This document shows, one piece after another, positions 7,390 through 16,193 of a DNA stretch of 23,558 bases. The stretch is from DATEEW01 sp035273665. GTDB taxonomy: Bacteria > Pseudomonadota > Gammaproteobacteria > Burkholderiales > SG8-39. Where the stretch lies: NCBI GenBank assembly GCA_035273665.1, contig DATEOW010000216.1:1-23558 (forward strand), read 5' to 3'. The position numbers and the translations under genes are program-made. How positions within the stretch are numbered: the first letter of the stretch is position 1; the number at the start of each line of letters is the position of its first letter. The notes under the pieces were generated by a model. The model had not been told where the DNA came from. It worked only from the letters and a program-made list of their open reading frames with translations, and did not search any database.

Positions 7390-7418
7390 AAAAAAGGCGG
7401 CCTTGGCCGCCTTTTTTT
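7390..7418 (+). terminator. Intrinsic terminator of the atp operon
   Basis: GGCGGCC (7396-7402) and GGCCGCC (7405-7411) form a GC-rich stem, preceded by six A and followed by seven T. The A and T runs can extend the stem, so it may also act on transcripts coming from the opposite direction. It cleanly separates the atp operon from the glycogen-trehalose cluster. Confidence 0.93.
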
Positions 7419-7438
7419 ATTGCAATCGCTCAGGCTAC

Positions 7439-7454
7439 AGGCGCGCAGCTTGCT
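7439..7454 (+). promoter_or_regulatory. Candidate sigma54 (-24/-12) promoter before glgB
   Basis: The sequence AGGCGCG-CAGC-TTGCT matches the sigma54 consensus TGGCACG-N4-TTGCW with two mismatches (first T is A; the A after GGC is G). The near-invariant GG (7440-7441) and GC (7452-7453) are 12 bases apart as required. It lies just after the atp terminator, and transcription would start near 7465, about 70 bases before glgB. No convincing sigma70 pair was found in the 116 bases between the terminator and glgB, and no enhancer site was identified. Confidence 0.35.
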
Positions 7455-7534
7455 AATTTTAAACAGGTCAGCATTTGCTCAATAGCTTCCGAGGCGCGCA
7501 CAATGGCGGGACCGCCTCCTCCTTCGAGAACCCT

Positions 7535-9463
7535 ATGACGGACGCGGTTATTTCTCCACAACAGCATGCGCCACAACGGGGCGACCGCGCTATGAGCTTG
7601 ACCGACCACGATGCCTATCTCTTCAAGGAAGGCACGCACAGCCGTTTGTACGAAAACCTTGGCTGCCACTTGGATGCACAAGGCGCCCGTTTTGGTGTGT
7701 GGGCGCCCAATGCAAAAAGTGTCAACGTCATGGGCGATTTCAACGGTTGGAACAACGGCGCGCATCCGTTGCGCCCGCGACGAGATCACTCGGGCGTCTG
7801 GGAAGCATACGTCCCGGGCGTTCAGCACGGGCAAGCTTACAAGTACGTCATCGTCTCGCAGGCCGGTGACTTTACTACCGAGAAAGCGGATCCTTTCGCT
7901 GTGTACGCGGAAGTGGCGCCTAAAACCGCTTCAGTTGCTTGGCGGCTCGACTACGAATGGGGCGATAACGATTGGTTCTCGCAGCGCGCAGCAAAAAACG
8001 CACTCGATGCGCCAATGTCCATCTATGAAGTGCATCTGGGTTCATGGCGCCGCAATCAGGACGGCACGCATTTAGGTTATCGCGACGCCGCGCATCAACT
8101 CGCCGAATACGCGAAAAGCATGGGCTTCACTCATGTCGAGCTGATGCCGATCACCGAGCATCCTTTTTACGGCTCCTGGGGTTATCAGACGACGGGCTAC
8201 TTCGCGCCCACGTCGCGTTACGGTTCTCCGCAAGACTTCATGTATTTCGTCGATATCCTGCATCGTCATGGGATTGGCGTCATTCTGGATTGGGTGCCGT
8301 CGCATTTCCCGGGCGATGGTCATGGCCTCGCCTATTTTGACGGCACGCATTTATTCGAACACGCGGACCGTCGCCAAGGCTTCCATCCGGAATGGAACTC
8401 GTACATCTTCAACTATGGACGCAACGAAGTACGCGCCTTCTTGCTTTCGAGCGCGCGCTTTTGGCTCGACCGTTATCACCTCGACGGTATTCGCGTCGAT
8501 GCGGTCGCCTCGATGCTCTATCTCGATTACGGCCGCAAAGAAGGCGAGTGGGTGCCGAACGTGCACGGAGGCAAAGAGAACCTCGACGCAATCCATTTTT
8601 TGCGCACGCTCAACGAAATGATTTATCGCGACTTCCCTCACGCACAAAGCATGGCGGAGGAATCGACGAGTTGGCCGATGGTATCGCGCCCCACCTCGAT
8701 AGGTGGACTTGGCTTCGGCTTGAAGTGGAACATGGGTTGGATGCATGACACGCTGGGGTACATGAAAGAGAACCCAATCCATCGCAAATATCATCACAAC
8801 CAAATGACCTTTTCGTTGATGTACGCCTTCAGCGAAAACTTTGTGCTGCCGTTGTCGCACGACGAAGTTGTCTATGGCAAGGGCTCACTGCTGAATAAGA
8901 TGCCTGGCGATAACTGGCAACAGCACGCCAATCTGCGCGCCATGTATGGCTACATGTGGGCGCATCCTGGCAAGAAACTTCTCTTCATGGGAGGCGATGT
9001 CGGACAGCGCTCCGAATGGAACCACGACGGCGTCGTCGACTGGGGCATTCTGTTTCACCACGAGCATCAAGGCTTGCAACGCTGGCTTACCGACCTAAAC
9101 ACTTTCTATCGCGACCAGCCGGCGCTGCATCAAGTCGATTTCGAAGCGACCGGTTTCCAATGGGTGGATTGTTGTGACACCGAAGCAAGCGTATTCAGTT
9201 TCCTGCGCAAACCGCGAACCGCCGCGATGGTGCTCGTCGTTTGCAATATGACACCCGTGCCGCGCCACAACTACGTGTTGGGCGTGCCGTATGCGGGACG
9301 CTGGCGCGAAGCGCTAAACAGCGACGCGTCCATGTATGGCGGCAGCGGCATGGGCAATCTCGGCGGATTAGACACCGCGCCATTGCCAGCACATGGTCAT
9401 CTGCAGTCGCTTACCCTTACTTTGCCACCGTTGTCGACGCTGTTCTTTCGACACGAAGGCTAA
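7535..9463 (+). CDS. glgB: 1,4-alpha-glucan branching enzyme GlgB
   Basis: GlgB cuts alpha-1,4 chains and rejoins them as alpha-1,6 branches in glycogen. This 642-residue protein has a CBM48-type module (about 35-120, with FGVWAPNAKSVNVMGDFNGW), a GH13 barrel starting near residue 160 (SIYEVHLGSWRR), and a C-terminal beta domain. The nucleophile is Asp322 (GIRVDAVASM) and the acid/base Glu375 (MAEEST), 53 residues apart as in E. coli; LSHDEVVYGKGSLL carries the third acid. It lacks the extra N-terminal domain of the 728-residue E. coli enzyme. The ATG at 7535 has GAG (7526-7528) ahead; an ATG at 7592 would give 623 residues and still keep the CBM48. It opens the cluster after the atp terminator; the candidate sigma54 promoter is about 80 bases upstream. 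Confidence 0.95.
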   Translation: MTDAVISPQQHAPQRGDRAMSLTDHDAYLFKEGTHSRLYENLGCHLDAQGARFGVWAPNAKSVNVMGDFNGWNNGAHPLRPRRDHSGVWEAYVPGVQHGQAYKYVIVSQAGDFTTEKADPFAVYAEVAPKTASVAWRLDYEWGDNDWFSQRAAKNALDAPMSIYEVHLGSWRRNQDGTHLGYRDAAHQLAEYAKSMGFTHVELMPITEHPFYGSWGYQTTGYFAPTSRYGSPQDFMYFVDILHRHGIGVILDWVPSHFPGDGHGLAYFDGTHLFEHADRRQGFHPEWNSYIFNYGRNEVRAFLLSSARFWLDRYHLDGIRVDAVASMLYLDYGRKEGEWVPNVHGGKENLDAIHFLRTLNEMIYRDFPHAQSMAEESTSWPMVSRPTSIGGLGFGLKWNMGWMHDTLGYMKENPIHRKYHHNQMTFSLMYAFSENFVLPLSHDEVVYGKGSLLNKMPGDNWQQHANLRAMYGYMWAHPGKKLLFMGGDVGQRSEWNHDGVVDWGILFHHEHQGLQRWLTDLNTFYRDQPALHQVDFEATGFQWVDCCDTEASVFSFLRKPRTAAMVLVVCNMTPVPRHNYVLGVPYAGRWREALNSDASMYGGSGMGNLGGLDTAPLPAHGHLQSLTLTLPPLSTLFFRHEG

Positions 9464-9483
9464 CACCCTCAAAGGGGCGCCCG

Positions 9484-11487
9484 ATGAAACGCGAAAGCCC
9501 AACGATCGAAATCAAGCAAGACGGAAGAGTGCGAGCGGTTATCGAATCGCTCAGCCCTCAATTGGACGGCGGCCGCTTTCCCGTAAAACGGATTGTGGGC
9601 GATCTCGTCGAAGTGGAAGCCGATTGCTTCACGGACGGACACGATGTCCTCCGCTGCATGCTTCAATGGCGTCGCGGCGGCGAATCCGAATGGAAAGAAA
9701 GCGCGATGCGCCCAGTCGGCAATGATCGGTGGTGCGGCAGTTTCAGCGTCGATTCCCTCGGCAGCTACGAATACACGGTCACCGCCTGGATCGATCACTT
9801 TCATTCTTGGCGGCATGAGTTTGCGCGACGTAGCGAGCCAGACGATGTGCAAGTGGCGGCTTTGGTGGGTGCACAACTCGCCGAACAGACCGCATCGCGA
9901 GCGGAGGGTGCGGACGGCAAGTTGTTGCTTGAGTGGGCCGCACAACTGCGTTCGCAATCACCAGTTGCGCTCAAAGCCATCGGTCTCGATGAAACGATGG
10001 CGGCGTTGATGATGCGTTATCCCGACCGGGCGTTCGCGAGCGCGCACGCACCACTGTCCTTGTGGGTGGATCGGGCCCGGGCACGCTGCAGCGCCTGGTA
10101 TGAATTCTTTCCGCGTTCCGCCGGTCGGCCGGGGACACACGGCACGCTTCGCGACGCCATCCAGCGCCTCTCCTATGTGGAGAAGCTGGGCTTCAACGTA
10201 CTGTATCTGCCGCCCATTCATCCTATCGGCCAGACATACCGCAAAGGAAAGAACAACGCGTTGACCGCAAGCGAAGAAGACGTGGGCAGCCCCTGGGCCA
10301 TCGGTGCTAAGGAAGGCGGGCACAAAGCGATTCACCCGCAGTTAGGCGACTTCAAGGACTTCGACGATCTGGTCAAGGGCGCCAAACAAAGAGGAATGGA
10401 GATCGCGCTCGATATCGCTTTTCAATGTTCGCCCGATCACCCCTATGTGCGCGAACACCCGCAATGGTTTCGCGCACGGCCCGACGGCAGTATTCAATAC
10501 GCGGAGAACCCGCCTAAGAAATATCAGGACATCTACCCCTTCGATTTCGAAACGGAAGATTGGGAAGCGCTATGGCAAGAGTTGCGCAGTGTGTTCGCCT
10601 TCTGGATCGAAAAAGGCGTGAAAATCTTTCGAGTCGATAACCCACATACAAAAGCGTTTCCATTTTGGGAATGGTGCATCGCCGATATCAAGCGTGAATA
10701 TCCGGAGGTCTTGTTCCTGGCTGAAGCGTTCACACGTCCGCGCGTCATGCATCGCCTCGCGAAGCTAGGGTTTAGTCAGTCTTACACTTACTTCTCCTGG
10801 CGGAACACCAAAGAAGAGCTGACCGATTATTTCACCGAGCTAACGCGCGGGCCGGGTCGCGATTACTTCCGGCCGAACGTTTGGCCCAATACACCGGACA
10901 TTCTGACCGAGCATTTGCAATACGGTGGCCGCGCCGCTTTCGTTAGCCGATTGGTTCTCGCAGCGACGCTGTGTCCCAACTACGGCATTTACGGGCCGGC
11001 TTATGAACATATGGATGGGAAGGCCCGGGACCCAGGTGGCGAGGAATATCTCGACTCTGAAAAATACCAGCTACGGCATTGGGATCTGGATCGGGCCGAC
11101 AGCCTGGCGCCGCTTATCACTCGCATCAACGATATCCGCCGCGATAACGCTGCCCTCCACAGCGATGGCAGCCTTCGCTTTTTGCCGGTCGATAATGAGC
11201 AAATCATTGCCTATGCTAAACAAAGCGAGGATGGCGATAACTTGATTATTGCCGTCGTCAATCTCGATCCCCATCACACCCAATCGGGGTGGGTCGATTT
11301 GGAGTTGCCGGGACTGCAATTGGATGAAAAAGCAAACTATCAAATGCATGAGCTCCTGAGCGGGGCGCGCTATCTGTGGCATGGGCGGCGTAACTACATC
11401 AGCCTGGACCCTGCCCGCTCGCCCGCGCATGTGTTCCGGCTGCGCAAGCGTGTGCGGACCGAACATGATTTCGATTATTTCCTATAA
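9484..11487 (+). CDS. glgE: Maltose-1-phosphate maltosyltransferase GlgE
   Basis: GlgE (667 residues, GH13_3) adds maltosyl units from alpha-maltose-1-phosphate to the end of an alpha-1,4-glucan. An N-terminal beta-rich region (about 1-200, with FPVKRIVGDLVEVEADCFTDG) precedes the YEFFPRSAG motif at residue 206 that begins the catalytic part. The nucleophile is Asp385 (FRVDNPHTK) and the acid/base Glu414 (FLAEAFTRP), 29 residues apart as in the Streptomyces enzyme. The segment DIAFQCSPDHPYV and the PPKKYQDIYP stretch are GlgE-specific. An open frame reaches back to 9241 inside glgB, but homology and the AAAGGGG site (9469-9475) place the start at the ATG at 9484. It is 20 bases after glgB and 9 bases before treS-mak, matching the flow of product between these enzymes. 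Confidence 0.95.
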   Translation: MKRESPTIEIKQDGRVRAVIESLSPQLDGGRFPVKRIVGDLVEVEADCFTDGHDVLRCMLQWRRGGESEWKESAMRPVGNDRWCGSFSVDSLGSYEYTVTAWIDHFHSWRHEFARRSEPDDVQVAALVGAQLAEQTASRAEGADGKLLLEWAAQLRSQSPVALKAIGLDETMAALMMRYPDRAFASAHAPLSLWVDRARARCSAWYEFFPRSAGRPGTHGTLRDAIQRLSYVEKLGFNVLYLPPIHPIGQTYRKGKNNALTASEEDVGSPWAIGAKEGGHKAIHPQLGDFKDFDDLVKGAKQRGMEIALDIAFQCSPDHPYVREHPQWFRARPDGSIQYAENPPKKYQDIYPFDFETEDWEALWQELRSVFAFWIEKGVKIFRVDNPHTKAFPFWEWCIADIKREYPEVLFLAEAFTRPRVMHRLAKLGFSQSYTYFSWRNTKEELTDYFTELTRGPGRDYFRPNVWPNTPDILTEHLQYGGRAAFVSRLVLAATLCPNYGIYGPAYEHMDGKARDPGGEEYLDSEKYQLRHWDLDRADSLAPLITRINDIRRDNAALHSDGSLRFLPVDNEQIIAYAKQSEDGDNLIIAVVNLDPHHTQSGWVDLELPGLQLDEKANYQMHELLSGARYLWHGRRNYISLDPARSPAHVFRLRKRVRTEHDFDYFL

Positions 11488-11496
11488 GGAAGGCGG

Positions 11497-14400
11497 GTGC
11501 TGATGGAACAGTTAAGCCCGCAGCTCCTGGCGATCCCTACTCCTTCAAGTGTCGACGACGAAGCGCTTTGGTACAAAGACGCGATCATCTACGAGTTGCA
11601 CGTCAAAGCCTTCTTCGACGCCAACAACGATGGGATGGGCGATTTCAAAGGCCTTTCGGAAAAGCTCGATTACATCCAGGATTTGGGCGTCAACACGATT
11701 TGGTTGCTGCCCTTCTACCCCTCGCCCATGCGAGACGATGGTTACGATGTGTCCGACTATCACAACGTGCATCCGTCCTATGGCACGCGACAGGATTTCC
11801 GTTTATTCGTCCGCGAGGCGCACCGGCGCAACCTTCGGGTCATCACCGAATTAGTCGTCAACCACACGTCCGATCAGCACCCCTGGTTTCAGGCGGCACG
11901 TCGTGCACCCAAAGGTTCGAGCAAACGCGATTACTACGTGTGGAGCGACGATCCGCACAAGTATGCCGGGACCCGGATCATCTTCACCGATACCGAAGCC
12001 TCGAATTGGAGTTGGGATGAAGTCGCGCAATCCCACTACTGGCATCGCTTCTTCAGCCATCAGCCCGATCTCAATTTCGACAATCCGCATGTCTTGAAGG
12101 CGATCGTGCGCACGATGCGCTTCTGGCTGGACATGGGTGTGGATGGTTTCAGGCTTGACGCTATTCCCTATCTCATCGAGCGGGACGGAACGAACAACGA
12201 GAACCTTCCCGAGACGCATGACGTGATCAAAAAGATTCGCGCCATGCTGGACGAGAAGCACAAGAACCGTCTACTGCTTGCCGAAGCCAACCAGTGGCCC
12301 GAGGATGTGCGCGAGTATTTCGGTAATGGCGATGAATGCCACATGGCTTATCACTTCCCGCTCATGCCGAGATTGTTCCTGGCTATCGCGCAAGAAGATC
12401 GCTATCCGGTATTGGAAATCATGCGGCAGACGCCGGACATTCCGGAAAACTGCCAATGGGCGATCTTCCTGCGCAATCACGACGAACTCACCTTGGAAAT
12501 GGTGACGGATCGCGAGCGCGATTATATGTACCAGATTTTCGCCACCGATCCCCGCATGCGCATCAACGTGGGCATTCGACGTCGTCTTGCGCCGCTCATG
12601 GAGAACGATCGCGCGAAGATCGAATTGATGTCCTTCCTGTTGTTGACCTTACCCGGCTCGCCCATCGTCTATTACGGCGACGAAATCGGCATGGGCGACA
12701 ACATTTATCTAGGCGATCGCAACGGTGTGCGTACGCCCATGCAATGGAGCCCCGATCGTAACGCAGGATTTTCGCGCGCCGATCCACAAAGGCTTTATCT
12801 GCCTGCGAATCAGGATGCCAGTTACGGCTATCAATCTGTCAATGTGGAATCGCAAGCGCGCAATCCGTCGTCCTTATTGAATTGGACGCGCCGCATGATC
12901 GGCGTACGCAAAGGCTACAAGGCCTTCGGCCGCGGAACCTTATCTTTCCTTGAGCCGGGCAATCGCAAAGTCCTCGTTTATCTGCGTGAGTACAAAGATG
13001 AGACGATGTTATGCATCACTAATCTTTCTCGCTTTCCGCAGGCGGCCGAAATTGAACTCGGCCGTTTCGAAGGCCGCGTTCCCGTGGAGATCATCGGGCG
13101 CACGTCTTTCCCGCCCATCGGCAAGCTGCCTTACTTGGTGACGCTCCCTGGTTATGGCTATTACGTCTTCCGTCTGGCGACGGACGCCGCGCCACCGAAT
13201 TGGCATGAAGCGCGGTTGGCCGATCGCGAGCTGCCCACGCTTGTAATGATCGAGGGTCTCAAAACCTTTTTTGCGCACTCCGGCGGTGCGAAGGATGTGC
13301 GCAAAGCCATCTCTTCGCGTAGCCGCGAGCAGTTACAGCGCGAAGTCCTGCTGCCTTATCTGCTTCGCCGTCGATGGTACGCAGCGAAGAGCAAGAAGGT
13401 CACCGGCATGGACATCGTCGAAGAGGGCGAATGGCGTGTGCCTGAGGGAAGTTGGCTGATCAGCTTCCTCAGAGTCGACTTGGAGAACGCGCCCTCGCAA
13501 CAATATTTCCTTCCGCTAGGCGTCGCTTGGGAAGAACCCCATTACAACCCGATGGATCGCCTCGGCGCCTCCGCATTGGCGCGTGTGCGCGAGAAAGCGA
13601 AGACCGGTATTCTCGTGACGGCGTTCGGAGACCCGGTGTTCTGCCGTGCGCTCGCACGTTCGATGGGAGAGAACAAAGAAATTCCTTTCGGCAAAGGCAA
13701 ACTTCGCTTCACCACCACACCTGCATTTGCGCAAGTCGCTGATAGCTTCGACGAAGAAATTCGCATTCCTGCGATGGAGCAAAGTAACACCGGCGTATTT
13801 TTTGGACACCGGGCTTATCTCAAAGGCTATCGCCGGATGCAGCCGGGCGCCAATCCCGAACTTGAGGTTGGTCGCTTCCTAACCGTGACCTCGCCTTTCG
13901 CTTATACCGCCCCGGTAGCTGGTTATATGGAATACATCGCCGCGGATGGGACGCCCACCACGCTTGCGGTGCTCCAGCCTTACATGGAGAACCAGGGCAA
14001 CCTATGGGACTACTCGCTCAATTATCTTGAGCGTTACCTCATGGCGCGCGACGGCGGCAAGGATGCGCCCGAGCAAGCGGAAGAAGAGGCGAAGCTACAT
14101 GCCTTCTTCCTGGTGCAGGCGACCAAGATGGGACAACGCATCGGTCAGTTGCACGAAGCATTCGCAAAAACAACCGGTGATCCGGCGTTCGACCCTGAGC
14201 CGGTGAGCGCAGAAGATTTCGAGACTTGGCGTCAAGCCGTGCGCACGGAGTTGGATGAGACCTTGGATTCGGTGGCCGCCCGTCGCGAAAAATTGCCCGA
14301 GACCGTGAAGCCCGTTGTGGATCAATTGCTCGCGTCGCGCGAGAGCCTGGCGCGGCGTATCGCGGAACTCAAACTATTCGCCGAAGGGCTGTTGAAGACG

Positions 14401-14868
14401 CGCTATCACGGCGATTTGCATTTCGGCCAAGTGTTGATCGCCCATGACGATTATCTGGTCGTGGACTTCGAAGGCGAACCGGGCCGCACGCTTGAGGAAC
14501 GGCGCCGCAAGCACTCTCCATTACGAGATGTGGCGGGCATGATCCGCTCCGCAGACTATGCGGCGCGGATGGTTTTGACGCGCTTTAGCGGCAGCGCACC
14601 CGAGCAGCATCAGTCCATGAACCAGGCGGTCAAGGATTGGAGGCGGTCCGTCACAGCCGCTTTCATGCATGGTTACCGCCTCGCCACCAAAGACGTACCT
14701 TCGGTGCCGCGGGAGGACGAGGTACTCGACGACTTGGTGGAGCTTTTCATCATCGAAAAATCCTTGTACGAAATGCGTTATGAAATGGACAATCGACCCG
14801 ATTGGCTCGATGTGCCGGTATCCGGCTTGCTGGAAATCAGTGAGGAAGGAACGCAGCGGAAGACATAA
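11497..14868 (+). CDS. treS: Trehalose synthase - maltokinase fusion (TreS-Mak)
   Basis: One 1123-residue protein joins two enzymes. Residues about 20-575 are TreS (GH13_16), which interconverts trehalose and maltose: WYKDAIIYELHVKAFFDANN, nucleophile Asp221 (GFRLDAIPYL), acid/base Glu263 (LLAEANQWP) and Asp329 (LRNHDELTLE). Residues about 578-1123 are maltokinase (Mak/Pep2), which phosphorylates maltose with ATP to maltose-1-phosphate. There HGDLHFGQVL (Asp973, probable catalytic base) and VVDFEGEP (Asp990, probable metal ligand) are the kinase-like motifs. The linked activities would pass maltose from one site to the next. GTG at 11497 and ATG at 11503 are both possible starts; AAGGAAGG (11486-11493 at its widest) lies slightly better for either than any other site, and the GTG is given here. 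The frame is the same as glgE, with three codons between its TAA and the GTG. Confidence 0.95.
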   Translation: MLMEQLSPQLLAIPTPSSVDDEALWYKDAIIYELHVKAFFDANNDGMGDFKGLSEKLDYIQDLGVNTIWLLPFYPSPMRDDGYDVSDYHNVHPSYGTRQDFRLFVREAHRRNLRVITELVVNHTSDQHPWFQAARRAPKGSSKRDYYVWSDDPHKYAGTRIIFTDTEASNWSWDEVAQSHYWHRFFSHQPDLNFDNPHVLKAIVRTMRFWLDMGVDGFRLDAIPYLIERDGTNNENLPETHDVIKKIRAMLDEKHKNRLLLAEANQWPEDVREYFGNGDECHMAYHFPLMPRLFLAIAQEDRYPVLEIMRQTPDIPENCQWAIFLRNHDELTLEMVTDRERDYMYQIFATDPRMRINVGIRRRLAPLMENDRAKIELMSFLLLTLPGSPIVYYGDEIGMGDNIYLGDRNGVRTPMQWSPDRNAGFSRADPQRLYLPANQDASYGYQSVNVESQARNPSSLLNWTRRMIGVRKGYKAFGRGTLSFLEPGNRKVLVYLREYKDETMLCITNLSRFPQAAEIELGRFEGRVPVEIIGRTSFPPIGKLPYLVTLPGYGYYVFRLATDAAPPNWHEARLADRELPTLVMIEGLKTFFAHSGGAKDVRKAISSRSREQLQREVLLPYLLRRRWYAAKSKKVTGMDIVEEGEWRVPEGSWLISFLRVDLENAPSQQYFLPLGVAWEEPHYNPMDRLGASALARVREKAKTGILVTAFGDPVFCRALARSMGENKEIPFGKGKLRFTTTPAFAQVADSFDEEIRIPAMEQSNTGVFFGHRAYLKGYRRMQPGANPELEVGRFLTVTSPFAYTAPVAGYMEYIAADGTPTTLAVLQPYMENQGNLWDYSLNYLERYLMARDGGKDAPEQAEEEAKLHAFFLVQATKMGQRIGQLHEAFAKTTGDPAFDPEPVSAEDFETWRQAVRTELDETLDSVAARREKLPETVKPVVDQLLASRESLARRIAELKLFAEGLLKTRYHGDLHFGQVLIAHDDYLVVDFEGEPGRTLEERRRKHSPLRDVAGMIRSADYAARMVLTRFSGSAPEQHQSMNQAVKDWRRSVTAAFMHGYRLATKDVPSVPREDEVLDDLVELFIIEKSLYEMRYEMDNRPDWLDVPVSGLLEISEEGTQRKT

Positions 14869-14912
14869 CCCGCCTGCCGTCGTATAACAGAATAAGCAAA
14901 AACAATATTGGT

Positions 14913-14918
14913 AGGAGG
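14913..14918 (+). promoter_or_regulatory. Strong ribosome site of glgC
   Basis: A perfect AGGAGG lies four bases before the ATG at 14923. It decides the start: the neighbouring GTG at 14920 would be only one base away, and the upstream TTG at 14908 lies before it. It is the best Shine-Dalgarno sequence in the glycogen-trehalose cluster. Confidence 0.7.
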
Positions 14919-14922
14919 AGTG

Positions 14923-16143
14923 ATGAGCGAGATCAAGCGGGTTCTGGCAATGGTGCTCGCCGGTGGGGAAGGCACCCGGCTGGCGCCGCTCACGTCGGTG
15001 CGTTCGAAACCAGCGGTGCCTTTCGGCGCGCGTTACCGCATTGTCGATTTCGTGTTATCCAATCTCGTCAACTCGGGCATATATTCGATTTATATGCTGG
15101 TGCAGTATCGCTCGCAGTCCTTGATCGAGCACATTCGTAACGGTTGGGTACTGGCACCGATTCTGTCGGATCATTTTGTGACCGTTGTCCCGCCGCAAAT
15201 GCGGGAAGGTCAGGATTGGTTCCAGGGTACGGCTGATGCCATCTATCAAAATCTGAATTTGATTCAAGACAGCGGCGCGAAGCTGGTCGCGGTCTTCGGT
15301 GCCGATCATATCTACCGCATGGACATGCGGCAAATGATTGACTTCCATTGCGACAATCACGCCGACGTCACCGTGGCCGCGACGCCGGTAGCGCGCAAGG
15401 ACGCGAGCGGTTTTGGCATCATGGGCGTCGACCGAACCGGCCGTATCGAGACATGGGTGGAAAAACCGAAAGACCCGCCGGGCATGCCGGGTAACAACGA
15501 TCTGGCCTTGGCCTCTATGGGCAATTACCTCTTCGACGCGGACGTGCTGATCGAGGCTTTAAAAAGCGGCCGCGCGAACAACGAAAAAGACTTCGGTCAT
15601 CATGTCATTCCGCGATTGATCAATAGCCATCGAGTTTTCTCTTACGATTTCTCGCTCAATGTCGTCCCAGGGGTCAGAGAATATGAAGAGCGCGGTTATT
15701 GGCGCGACGTCGGAACCTTGGACTCTTACTTCCAAGCCAATATGGATACCTTGGGTTTGCAACCCAAGATGCAACTTTTCAATCGCGCTTGGCCGATCAA
15801 GTCGAGCAATTACCAAGGCCCGCCCGTCAACATGCTTGATACGAAGGTAGAAAACAGCCATGTCGGCGCGGGCAGTAGGCTCGGGTCTTGCATTATTCGT
15901 AACTCGGTTATTCGGCGCGAGGTCACCATCGAAGACGGCGCGAGCGTAGAAGATTCGATCATCATGGATTACTGCGTGATCCGTCGTGGGGCGAAGATAC
16001 GACGTGCGATTGTGGATCGCTACAACGTGATCGAAGCGGGCCAGACCTTAGGTTATAACGCGGAAGCGGATCGTAAGCGTTATCACTGTACCGAATCAGG
16101 CTTGGTTGTGGTGCCGATGGCCGAGGTGCTGCCCGGATTCTGA
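14923..16143 (+). CDS. glgC: Glucose-1-phosphate adenylyltransferase GlgC
   Basis: GlgC makes ADP-glucose from glucose-1-phosphate and ATP, normally the controlled step of glycogen synthesis. The 406-residue protein has the nucleotide-binding AGGEGTRL (13-20) and SKPAVPFG near the N-terminus, FGADHIYRMD with Asp128, VEKP with Glu180-Lys181 (glucose-1-phosphate binding), and a C-terminal left-handed beta-helix of hexapeptide-like repeats (about 300-400). Several segments (VFGADHIYRMD, EKPKDPPGMPG, ASMGNYLFDADVLIEAL, GYWRDVGTLDSYF) recall actinobacterial GlgC more than the enterobacterial enzyme. Its ADP-glucose would go to GlgA (glycogen) or GlgM (maltose-1-phosphate); neither is in the window. 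The gene is 54 bases after treS-mak and 50 bases before glgX. Confidence 0.95.
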   Translation: MSEIKRVLAMVLAGGEGTRLAPLTSVRSKPAVPFGARYRIVDFVLSNLVNSGIYSIYMLVQYRSQSLIEHIRNGWVLAPILSDHFVTVVPPQMREGQDWFQGTADAIYQNLNLIQDSGAKLVAVFGADHIYRMDMRQMIDFHCDNHADVTVAATPVARKDASGFGIMGVDRTGRIETWVEKPKDPPGMPGNNDLALASMGNYLFDADVLIEALKSGRANNEKDFGHHVIPRLINSHRVFSYDFSLNVVPGVREYEERGYWRDVGTLDSYFQANMDTLGLQPKMQLFNRAWPIKSSNYQGPPVNMLDTKVENSHVGAGSRLGSCIIRNSVIRREVTIEDGASVEDSIIMDYCVIRRGAKIRRAIVDRYNVIEAGQTLGYNAEADRKRYHCTESGLVVVPMAEVLPGF

Positions 16144-16193
16144 GCAAGCCGGGCGCGGCAAACACGCAACGCACGAGAAAGAGCAAGAAGAAT

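Noticed and set aside
7475..7534. TTG start extending glgB
   Set aside because: No ribosome site or homologous residues; it would also begin only about 10 bases after the inferred sigma54 start point.
7374..7534. Sigma70 promoter before glgB
   Set aside because: TTGCAA (7420-7425) and TTGCTA (7450-7455) resemble -35 hexamers, but neither has a -10-like hexamer 16-19 bases downstream.
9241..9483. Upstream extension of glgE into glgB
   Set aside because: The added 81 residues are an antisense-like, Arg-rich out-of-frame reading of glgB; the ATG at 9484 has its own ribosome site.
14869..14922. Separate promoter for glgC
   Set aside because: TATAAC (14883-14888) looks like a -10 element, but no -35 partner at proper distance was seen.
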